Assembly: GCA_028290125.1 (NCBI GenBank)
Contig: JAQGKM010000389.1
Coordinates: forward strand, 1-5,181
From: Hyphomicrobiales bacterium
Lineage (GTDB): Bacteria; Pseudomonadota; Alphaproteobacteria; Rhizobiales; Beijerinckiaceae
Reading direction: 5' to 3'
DNA length: 5,181 nt
This document shows positions 1 to 5,181 of the stretch, piece by piece. The notes under the pieces were generated by a model. The model was not told where the DNA came from, ran no database searches, and saw only the letters and a program-made list of their open reading frames with translations. The translations under genes and the position numbers were made by a program. How positions within the stretch are numbered: position 1 is the stretch's first letter; every line of letters begins with the position of its first letter.

Positions 1-1484
1 GTGGTCTGGCGCGCATCGCGCGTCTCCGACACCGAGCCGTGGTGGATGACCGCGATGCGATCGGCGATCTCGAACAATTCGTCGAGATCCTGGCTGATCA
101 CCAGCACCGCCGACCCTTGGCGCGCGAGGTCGATCAGCTGCTGGCGGATGAAAGCCGAGGCCGCCGCATCGACGCCCCATGTCGGCTGGTTCAGCACCAG
201 CACCGAGGGTTTGCGCGACACTTCACGGCCGACCAGAAACTTCTGCAGATTGCCGCCCGACAGGGTGCGCGCCGCCGGGTCGATGCTGCCGGCGCGAACG
301 TCGAAAGCCGCGATGATCTCGCGCGCCAGTTTCTTCGCCGCAGGCAGGTCGACCAGCATGCCGTGCGCCACGTCGCCGGTGGCGTGCCGCGACAGGATGA
401 CGTTCTGCGACAGGCTGAAATCGGGCGCCGCCGCGTGCCCGTTGCGCTCTTCCGGCACGAAGGCCGCGCCATATTGACGTCGCATCGTGATGTCGTCGCG
501 CCCGACCGAAACGCCATCGATGCGCACGCAGGCCGCAGCTTCCGACAGACGCTCGCCCGAAAGCGCCGAAAACAATTCGTCCTGCCCGTTGCCGGCGATG
601 CCCGCAATGCCGAACACCTCGCCGCCGCGCACCTGCAGCGACACGTCCCGCAGCGCGACGCCGTGCATGTCCTCGGACGGCATCGACAGGCCCTCGACGG
701 CGAGCCGCTCGGGACCGGCGGCGTCGAGCCGCGTCGAGCGCACCTCGACCACATGCGTGCCGACCATCATCGCGGCAAGCGAGCGCGCGCTTTCATCCTG
801 CGGAATGCACGTCGACACGACGCGTCCGCCGCGCAGCACGGTCGCGCGATCGCACAGGCGGCGCACCTCCTCGAGCTTGTGCGAAATGTAGAGGATCGCC
901 CTGCCCTCCGCGCGCAGCACGTCGAGCGTCGCAAACAGCCGTTCGGCCTCCTGCGGCGTCAGCACGGAGGTCGGCTCGTCGAGAATGATGAGTTTCGGGT
1001 CCTGCAGAAGGCAGCGCGCAATCTCGATGCGCTGGCGTTCGCCGGCCGAGAGCGTCCACACCGGCCGGTCCGCCTCGAGGCTGAGCCCATAGCGCTCAGT
1101 CACGCCCGCAATGCGCGCCGGCAGGCCCGCAAGGCTCTCCCCCTTGGGCAGGACGAGGCCGATGTTCTCCGCCACCGTCAGATTGTCGAACAGCGAAAAG
1201 TGCTGGAACACCATGCCGATGCCGGCGGCGCGCGCCGCTTCCGGATTGGCGAAGAGCACCGGCGTTCCGTCGAGCAGGATCTCGCCCTCGGTCGGCTCCA
1301 GCAGGCCGTAGAGGATCTTCACCAACGTCGACTTGCCGGCGCCGTTTTCGCCGAGCAGCGCATGCGCCTCGCCCGCCACGATGTCGAGATCGATCCCGCC
1401 ATTGGCCGTAAAGGCGCCGAAGCGCTTGACGATCCCGCGCATCTGGATGAGCGGCGTTTGGCCGTTTGCTGGTCGGGCTGTCAT
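1..1484 (-). CDS. ABC transporter ATP-binding protein, BMP/simple-sugar (nucleoside) type, 3' end cut by window
   Basis: This is the cytoplasmic ATPase of an importer of the kind that pairs with BMP-family (nucleoside-type) binding proteins and two permeases. 494 complete codons are visible and no stop is reached; relatives are about 510-520 residues, so perhaps 20-30 are missing. Two nucleotide-binding domains are fused. Domain 1 is complete: Walker A GENGAGKST (45-53), Q-loop VFQHFSLF (92-99), signature LSAGERQR (145-152), Walker B LIILDEPTS (165-173) and switch histidine ISHK (200-203). Domain 2 is degenerate: GIAGIAGNGQDEL (292-304) lacks the GKS/T lysine, the signature LSGGNLQKF (408-416) is good, Walker B reads VLVLNQPTWGVD (428-439), and the switch position is Gln465 in VISQDLDEL. 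This pattern is usual for the family. The ATG follows the quinone reductase stop by 7 bases, suggesting translational coupling. Permease genes would be expected beyond the left edge. The transported solute cannot be read from the ATPase; ribose-type sugars are the alternative to nucleosides. Confidence 0.93.
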   Translation of the reverse strand, partial: MTARPANGQTPLIQMRGIVKRFGAFTANGGIDLDIVAGEAHALLGENGAGKSTLVKILYGLLEPTEGEILLDGTPVLFANPEAARAAGIGMVFQHFSLFDNLTVAENIGLVLPKGESLAGLPARIAGVTERYGLSLEADRPVWTLSAGERQRIEIARCLLQDPKLIILDEPTSVLTPQEAERLFATLDVLRAEGRAILYISHKLEEVRRLCDRATVLRGGRVVSTCIPQDESARSLAAMMVGTHVVEVRSTRLDAAGPERLAVEGLSMPSEDMHGVALRDVSLQVRGGEVFGIAGIAGNGQDELFSALSGERLSEAAACVRIDGVSVGRDDITMRRQYGAAFVPEERNGHAAAPDFSLSQNVILSRHATGDVAHGMLVDLPAAKKLAREIIAAFDVRAGSIDPAARTLSGGNLQKFLVGREVSRKPSVLVLNQPTWGVDAAASAFIRQQLIDLARQGSAVLVISQDLDELFEIADRIAVIHHGSVSETRDARQT

Positions 1485-1488
1485 GGCG

Positions 1489-1493
1489 CTCTC
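1489..1493 (-). promoter_or_regulatory. Possible Shine-Dalgarno of the ABC ATPase, overlapping the upstream stop
   Basis: GAGAG lies four bases before the ATPase ATG, and its first two bases are the last two of the quinone reductase TGA. The spacing is short. Placement inside the upstream stop fits reinitiation by ribosomes finishing the quinone reductase. This is inferred from position only. Confidence 0.4.
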
Positions 1494-2463
1494 AGGGAAT
1501 CAGGACGGCGGCGCCGGTGGTGGCGCGGCCGGCGAGCGCTTCATGCGCCTGCACCACGTCTTCCAGCTTGTAGCGGGCGTGAATCGGAATGGTGACGTCG
1601 CCGCGCGAGATGGCCTTCATCAGGTCTTTGGCGGAGGCCTCGTAATCCTCGCGCTTGGCGATGTAGGTGAACAGCGTCGGCCGCGTCGCAAACAGCGAAC
1701 CCTTCTGCGACAGCAGGCCGATGTTGAAGGCGTCGATGGCGCCCGAGGCCGAACCGAACGACACGAACATGCCCATCGGGCGAATGCAGTCGAGCGAGCC
1801 CATGAAGGTCGTCTTGCCGACGCCGTCATAAACCACGTCGCAGAGCTTGCCCTTGGTGATCTTCTTCACGCGCTCGACGAAATCCTCCGTGTTGTAGAGG
1901 ATGACGTGCTTCGCCCCGGCCTTCTTGGCGAGTTTGGCCTTCGCCTCCGAGCCGACCGTGCCGATGACGGTGGCGCCCAGCGCCTTGCCCCATTGGCAAA
2001 GCAGCAGACCGACGCCGCCGGCTGCGGCGTGGACCAGGATGGTGTCGCCCTCTTTCACCTTGAAAGTGCGGCGCAGCAGATATTGCGCGGTGAGGCCCTT
2101 CAGCATCATCGCCGCAGCCATCTCGTAAGAAATGGACTTCGGGATTTTGATCAGCGCCTTGGCGGGAACATTGCGCTCTTCCGCATAGGAGCCGAGCGTC
2201 GACACATAGGCGACGCGGTCGCCGATGCTGAAACCCTCGACGCCCTTGCCGAGCGCCACGACCTCGCCAGCGCCCTCATTGCCGGGCGTGAAGGGCAGCG
2301 GCGCCGGATAGGCGCCCTGGCGGAAGTAGATGTCGATGAAGTTGAGGCCGATCGCATGGTTGCGCACGCGCACTTCGCCCTTGGCGGGCGCCGGAAGCTC
2401 AATGTCTTCCAGCACCATGACTTCGGGGCCGCCGGTGGCGTGAATGCGAATGGCCTTGGTCAT
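1492..2463 (-). CDS. qor: NADPH:quinone oxidoreductase, zeta-crystallin type (MDR superfamily)
   Basis: This 323-residue protein is full length for the Qor/zeta-crystallin branch of the medium-chain dehydrogenase/reductases, soluble enzymes that pass electrons from NADPH to quinones. The N-terminal GroES-like domain shows GLNFIDIYFRQGAY (39-52) and PGNEGAGEV (60-68), both typical of quinone reductases. The Rossmann domain has the nucleotide loop HAAAGGVG (145-152), then a conserved YDGVG (212-216). The C-terminus ends in the family-like AGRATTGAAVL (311-321). I see none of the zinc-binding cysteines of alcohol dehydrogenases. The ATG has a good GGAG six bases upstream. It appears to be the first gene of an operon with the ABC ATPase, 7 bases downstream. 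Family assignment is secure; the physiological quinone or other electrophilic substrate is not known from sequence. Confidence 0.95.
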   Translation of the reverse strand: MTKAIRIHATGGPEVMVLEDIELPAPAKGEVRVRNHAIGLNFIDIYFRQGAYPAPLPFTPGNEGAGEVVALGKGVEGFSIGDRVAYVSTLGSYAEERNVPAKALIKIPKSISYEMAAAMMLKGLTAQYLLRRTFKVKEGDTILVHAAAGGVGLLLCQWGKALGATVIGTVGSEAKAKLAKKAGAKHVILYNTEDFVERVKKITKGKLCDVVYDGVGKTTFMGSLDCIRPMGMFVSFGSASGAIDAFNIGLLSQKGSLFATRPTLFTYIAKREDYEASAKDLMKAISRGDVTIPIHARYKLEDVVQAHEALAGRATTGAAVLIP

Positions 2464-2469
2464 CGGGAA

Positions 2470-2473
2470 CTCC
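2470..2473 (-). promoter_or_regulatory. Shine-Dalgarno of the quinone reductase
   Basis: GGAG stands six bases before the ATG at 2463 on the minus strand. This is optimal spacing and fixes the start. It is the clearest ribosome binding site in the window. Confidence 0.65.
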
Positions 2474-2532
2474 GTCGAGAAACGCTGACTCGCATCATGC
2501 TGTGGTGGCCAAGTTGACGCAATGGCCGCTGC

Positions 2533-2544
2533 TGATCGAGATCA
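2533..2544. repeat. Short inverted repeat TGATC-GA-GATCA, possible operator
   Basis: Two perfect 5-base arms flank a 2-base centre in the middle of the divergent spacer, between the two tentative promoter elements. Position and symmetry would suit a dimeric regulator, but the arms are short and such repeats arise by chance. No regulator gene lies in the window. Confidence 0.3.
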
Positions 2545-2602
2545 TGGTCGCGGAACGCCCGATGCCTGATAATGCCGTCATGCTCTCACCCGAGTCGTCT
2601 CT

Positions 2603-4291
2603 ATGCCCAAGAGCAAGCAAGACATGAACCAACAGCCCACCTTCGCCGAACTCTTCACGCCGAAACTCGTCACGGTGCTGCGCGAGGGCTACCGCTGGAA
2701 GGAGTTCAAGACCGATGCGGTGGCGGGGCTGACAGTCGCCATCGTCGCCCTGCCGCTCTCCATGGCGATCGCCATCGGCTCGGGCGCCAAGCCCGAACAG
2801 GGACTTTACGCGGCGGTCATCGGCGGCTTCCTCGTGTCGGCCCTGGGCGGCAGCCGGTTCCAGATCGGCGGACCTGCGGGCGCCTTCATCGCGCTCGTCG
2901 CCGCGACCATCGTCAAGTTCGGCTACGACGGCTTCCTGCTCGCCACCTTCATGGCGGGCATCATGCTGGCGGCCATCGGCTATCTGCGTCTTGGCACCTT
3001 CATCAAATACATCCCGCATCCGGTGCTGGTCGGCTTCACGTCCGGCATTGGCGTGATCATCTTCTCCGGCGAGATCCGCGATCTGTTCGGTCTCGCCATC
3101 GCGCATGAGCCGTCCGAACTCCTGCCGCGCCTGAAAGCGCTGTGGGCGGTGCGCGACAGTTTCAGCGGACTTGCCGTGGGCATGTCGGCGTCTTGCCTTG
3201 CAATCATGCTGGTGCTCAAGAAAGTCGCGCCGCGCTTTCCCGGCATGCTGGCGGCGGTGGTATTCGGCGCCGGCGCCGTGTGGCTGTTCAACCTGCCGGT
3301 CGAGACGATCGGCACGCGTTTCGGCGGCATTCCGGGCGCCCTGCCCGCGCCGGCCTTTCCATCCTTCACGCCGACACGCGCGCTGGAGGTCTTTCCGGCA
3401 GCCATCGCCATCGCGTTGCTGGGCGGCATGGAGAGCCTGCTGTCAGCCGTTGTGGCCGACGGCATGACCGGTCGTCGCCATCGCTCGAATTGCGAACTGG
3501 TCGCGCAGGGTTACGCCAACATGGCGAGCGCGTTGTTCGGCGGCCTCTGCGTCACCGGCACCATCGCGCGCACCGCGACCAACGTCCGCGCCCATGCGCA
3601 TGGTCCCGTCGCCGGCATGATGCATTCCGTCTTCCTGCTCGCCTTCATGGTGCTGGCCGCGCCGCTGGCGAGCTACGTGCCGCTCGCGGCGCTCGCCGCC
3701 GTCCTCGCGCTGGTCGCCTGGAACATGATCGAGAAGGACGAATTCGCCCACATCCTGCGCCACGATCGCGGCGAGGCGGGCGTGCTGCTCGCGACTTTCC
3801 TGCTGACGGTTTTCTACGATCTCACCGTCGGCATCGGCGTCGGCGTCACGCTCGGCGCCATACTGTTCATGCATCGCATGGCGGAATTGGTCGAAGTCTC
3901 GACGCAGACCCAGATCGTCGACGAGGACCGCGCCGACGGCGTGCCCGCCGAGCGCACCGCCTATCTGGCGAACGGCGGCGACGTCATGATCTATCGCATC
4001 GCCGGGCCGTTCTTCTTCGGCGCTGCGGGCAGCGTCGCCGCCGTGCTAGGCGAGATCGGCGCGGCGCCGCGCGCCTTCGTTCTCGACCTCGACGCCGTGC
4101 CGCTGGCCGATGCGACCGCCGCACAGACGCTCGACGGCTTTCTGAAAAAGGCGAAACGCGCCGGCGTGCCGCTCTATATTGCAGGCGCCCGCCCGCAGGT
4201 GCGCCACGTGCTCGAGGCCAATGGCCTTACGGAAGACCGCGTCATCTACGCCGCCAGCGTCGACGAAGCGCGTCGGTTGGCGCTTACCTGA
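2603..4291 (+). CDS. SulP/SLC26-family anion transporter with C-terminal STAS domain
   Basis: This 562-residue inner-membrane protein has normal SulP length. The transport domain spans about residues 37-428, with many hydrophobic segments. It carries the family's TM1 region, ALPLSMAIAIGSG (49-61), followed by KPEQGLYAA (63-71) and QIGGPAGAF (87-95). YIPHPVLVGFTSG (136-148) follows, then GGMESLLSAVVADGMTG (274-290) with RRHRSNCELVAQG after it, and TGTIARTATNVRA (318-330). A cytoplasmic STAS domain occupies about 436-560; its core reads FVLDLDAVPLADATAAQTL (492-510). Relatives include DauA (C4-dicarboxylates), BicA (bicarbonate) and sulfate carriers, so the substrate is open. Glu277 sits where BicA has a sodium-binding Asp. 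The start is the first ATG after an in-frame stop at 2570-2572; it has only a weak GAG upstream, and Met8 (2624) is an alternative. The gene overlaps the convergent pcs gene by 8 bases. Confidence 0.94.
   Translation: MPKSKQDMNQQPTFAELFTPKLVTVLREGYRWKEFKTDAVAGLTVAIVALPLSMAIAIGSGAKPEQGLYAAVIGGFLVSALGGSRFQIGGPAGAFIALVAATIVKFGYDGFLLATFMAGIMLAAIGYLRLGTFIKYIPHPVLVGFTSGIGVIIFSGEIRDLFGLAIAHEPSELLPRLKALWAVRDSFSGLAVGMSASCLAIMLVLKKVAPRFPGMLAAVVFGAGAVWLFNLPVETIGTRFGGIPGALPAPAFPSFTPTRALEVFPAAIAIALLGGMESLLSAVVADGMTGRRHRSNCELVAQGYANMASALFGGLCVTGTIARTATNVRAHAHGPVAGMMHSVFLLAFMVLAAPLASYVPLAALAAVLALVAWNMIEKDEFAHILRHDRGEAGVLLATFLLTVFYDLTVGIGVGVTLGAILFMHRMAELVEVSTQTQIVDEDRADGVPAERTAYLANGGDVMIYRIAGPFFFGAAGSVAAVLGEIGAAPRAFVLDLDAVPLADATAAQTLDGFLKKAKRAGVPLYIAGARPQVRHVLEANGLTEDRVIYAASVDEARRLALT
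4284..4291. other. Tail-to-tail overlap of the SulP and pcs genes
   Basis: The eight bases TTACCTGA hold both stop codons: TGA of the SulP gene at 4289-4291 on the plus strand and TAA of pcs at 4284-4286 on the minus strand. There is no spacer, so any terminator for either gene must lie inside the other coding region. I saw no strong hairpin followed by a T-run on either side. Confidence 0.9.
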
Positions 4292-5030
4292 AGCGGAAAC
4301 GCCAGAGCGTCAGCGCCACGAAATATCCCGCGCTGGCGATCAGGCCAGCCTTGGCGACGTAATCGGCCTTGAGGCCCTGCCCCACGGCCAGCATCGCGCT
4401 CGCAAACCACACGCAGGTGAAGGCGATCGACAGCGCGCGGAACGAACGCACCCGCATCGGATGCGCGAACGGCACGCGCAGGAACATCAGAATGCAGAGA
4501 ACGACGATGACGCCGACGCTCGCCCAGACCGGCAGTTCGAACACGAAAAGATAGAGCGCCACCACGTTCCAGAGCGCCGGGAAACCCCGGAAGAAATGAT
4601 CTTCCATCTTCATGCGCGTGTCGGCGAAATAGAGCGACGAGGCGACCACGATCAACAGGCCGAGGCCGAGCGCCAGATCGTCGCCCATCAGCCCCGAGCG
4701 CCAGATGCCCGCGACCGGCACGATGACGTAGGTCAGGTAATCGATGACGAGATCCAGCACCTTCCCGTCGTATTCGGGCGCGGTTTCCTCGATCTTCACC
4801 AGCCGCGCGAACGTGCCGTCGACGCCGTCGATCAGCAGCGCGGCGCCAAGCCAGAAGAACATGGCCGGAAACTGCCCCTTGAAGGCTGCGGCCAGCGCCA
4901 GGAACCCGGCGGCGGCGCCGGCCGCCGTGAACAGATGGATCGACAGCCCAAGCAGATGTGGCCCGAGCGGCGCGGAGGGCGCGGGCGCGGGCGGCGGCAG
5001 GTCGTCGGTCTTCTTCTTGCGAGGCGGCAT
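4284..5030 (-). CDS. pcs: Phosphatidylcholine synthase (CDP-diacylglycerol--choline O-phosphatidyltransferase)
   Basis: This 248-residue integral membrane enzyme condenses CDP-diacylglycerol with choline to give phosphatidylcholine and CMP (EC 2.7.8.24). The route is found in rhizobia, agrobacteria, brucellae and other bacteria with phosphatidylcholine in their membranes. The diagnostic element is the Pcs form of the CDP-alcohol phosphotransferase motif: D71-G72, A75-R76, twelve residues, then G89, D93 and D97. The twelve-residue gap, against eight in ordinary family members, separates Pcs from PgsA and PssA. About eight hydrophobic segments follow the basic, proline-rich N-terminus (RKKK at 4-7, prolines to about 24), which seems longer than in the rhizobial enzyme as I remember it. 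The ATG is the first possible start because an in-frame TGA lies at 5043-5045; an AGGGG only one base upstream is oddly close for a ribosome site. The 3' end overlaps the SulP gene by 8 bases. Confidence 0.94.
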   Translation of the reverse strand: MPPRKKKTDDLPPPAPAPSAPLGPHLLGLSIHLFTAAGAAAGFLALAAAFKGQFPAMFFWLGAALLIDGVDGTFARLVKIEETAPEYDGKVLDLVIDYLTYVIVPVAGIWRSGLMGDDLALGLGLLIVVASSLYFADTRMKMEDHFFRGFPALWNVVALYLFVFELPVWASVGVIVVLCILMFLRVPFAHPMRVRSFRALSIAFTCVWFASAMLAVGQGLKADYVAKAGLIASAGYFVALTLWRFRFR

Positions 5031-5111
5031 ACCCCTGATGAATCACAATCTGCACCCATCGACAACAGGACGCCCCTCGCCAAGCGACCCCGAGCGCCCT
5101 AAAAACAGAAC
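5031..5111. promoter_or_regulatory. Short divergent spacer between pcs and the FAD oxidoreductase
   Basis: These 81 bases separate two divergent starts and so should carry both promoters. I find no convincing -35/-10 pair on either strand; TTGTCG on the minus strand has only a poor downstream partner. A GANTC site lies at 5040-5044. An A-run (5101-5105) lies just before the rightward ATG, with no recognisable Shine-Dalgarno there. Confidence 0.35.
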
Positions 5112-5181
5112 ATGAGCGAAGCCAGTCACAGCGACATTGTCATCGTCGGCGCCGGAACGGCGGGTCTCGCCACGGCGCTGG
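5112..5181 (+). CDS. FAD-binding oxidoreductase N-terminus, possibly UbiH-like monooxygenase (partial)
   Basis: Only 23 codons are visible before the right edge. They encode a short polar leader and then IVIVGAGTAGLATAL (residues 9-23), the first beta strand, GxGxxG dinucleotide-binding loop and start of the first helix of a Rossmann fold. Such an N-terminal fingerprint is typical of FAD-dependent oxidoreductases, including aromatic hydroxylases of the UbiH/UbiF/Coq6 type. Which subfamily cannot be settled from this stub; an NAD(P)-binding Rossmann enzyme is also possible. The ATG is the first possible start because an in-frame TAA lies at 5100-5102. No clear ribosome binding site precedes it. 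Confidence 0.72.
   Translation, partial: MSEASHSDIVIVGAGTAGLATAL

Larger units (their letters stand above)
2464..2602. promoter_or_regulatory. Divergent spacer between quinone reductase and SulP genes
   Basis: This 139-base spacer must carry the control of two divergent genes. On the minus strand, TTGCGT (2517-2522) and CATGAT (2494-2499) are separated by 17 bases, a weak sigma70-like pair for the quinone reductase. On the plus strand, TGGTCG (2545-2550) and GATAAT (2568-2573), also 17 apart, could serve the SulP gene; the -10 matches five of six consensus bases but the -35 only three. A perfect inverted repeat TGATC-GA-GATCA sits at 2533-2544. GANTC sites, the CcrM methylation target of alphaproteobacteria, occur at 2487-2491 and 2592-2596. 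The spacer's role follows from gene orientation; the individual elements are tentative. Confidence 0.45.

Noticed and set aside
39..1595. 518-codon open frame on the plus strand
   Set aside because: It lies opposite the ABC ATPase, whose motifs are unmistakable. Its product is rich in Arg, His, Asp and Ala with no fold-like pattern, as expected from antisense reading of GC-rich codons.
1333..2517. 394-codon open frame on the plus strand
   Set aside because: It is antisense to the quinone reductase and the start of the ATPase; composition is typical of a shadow frame and no domain is recognisable.
2502..2627. Small plus-strand frame of about 41 codons from GTG, overlapping the SulP start
   Set aside because: It has no ribosome binding site, no recognisable product and overlaps the SulP start out of frame. 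A leader peptide is possible but unsupported.
2495..3106. 203-codon minus-strand frame that would fill the qor-SulP spacer
   Set aside because: Most of it is antisense to the SulP N-terminus and its product is highly charged and low in complexity. The spacer is better read as regulatory.
4298..4309. Small hairpin ACGC-CAGA-GCGT just past the SulP stop
   Set aside because: A four-base stem with no T-run is too weak for an intrinsic terminator and is expected by chance in GC-rich coding DNA.
3142..4362. 406-codon plus-strand frame within the SulP gene
   Set aside because: It is an alternative frame of the SulP coding region, extremely Arg-rich with no motifs, while the SulP frame shows continuous family motifs.
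4971..5000. GC-only repetitive tract near the pcs start
   Set aside because: It encodes the Pro/Ala-rich N-terminus of Pcs and is low-complexity coding sequence, not a separate repeat element.
4179..5102. 307-codon plus-strand frame across pcs
   Set aside because: It is antisense to pcs and made mostly of charged residues and Gln; pcs has a perfect family motif and membrane segments.

Overview
This is a high-GC bacterial segment with strongly G/C-biased third codon positions, which is why long spurious frames run opposite the real genes. A phosphatidylcholine synthase using free choline, a BMP-type (nucleoside/simple-sugar) ABC ATPase of the form common in rhizobia and relatives, and GANTC sites in both spacers all point to an alphaproteobacterium, most likely Hyphomicrobiales (Rhizobiales). 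That placement is inference from gene content, not from a marker gene.

Layout: (1) Positions 1-1484, minus strand, hold a two-domain ABC transporter ATPase whose C-terminal end runs off the left edge. (2) Positions 1492-2463, minus strand, hold a zeta-crystallin-type NADPH:quinone reductase just upstream of the ATPase. Only 7 bases separate the two, so they are probably one operon. (3) Positions 2464-2602 are a divergent spacer with weak promoter-like elements, a small inverted repeat and two GANTC sites. (4) Positions 2603-4291, plus strand, hold a SulP/SLC26 anion transporter with a C-terminal STAS domain. (5) Positions 4284-5030, minus strand, hold a phosphatidylcholine synthase that meets the SulP gene tail to tail with an 8-base overlap. 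(6) Positions 5031-5111 are a second short divergent spacer. (7) From 5112 to the right edge, plus strand, is the N-terminus of an FAD-binding oxidoreductase, possibly UbiH-like.

The genes look like ordinary chromosomal metabolism: uptake of a small organic solute, quinone reduction, anion transport, membrane lipid synthesis and a flavoenzyme. I see no mobile element, CRISPR array, phage gene, RNA gene or defence cassette, and no convincing new system. The points most worth a second look are the 8-base convergent overlap with no room for a terminator, the asymmetric active sites of the ABC ATPase, the quinone reductase-ABC pairing, and the small inverted repeat in the divergent spacer.
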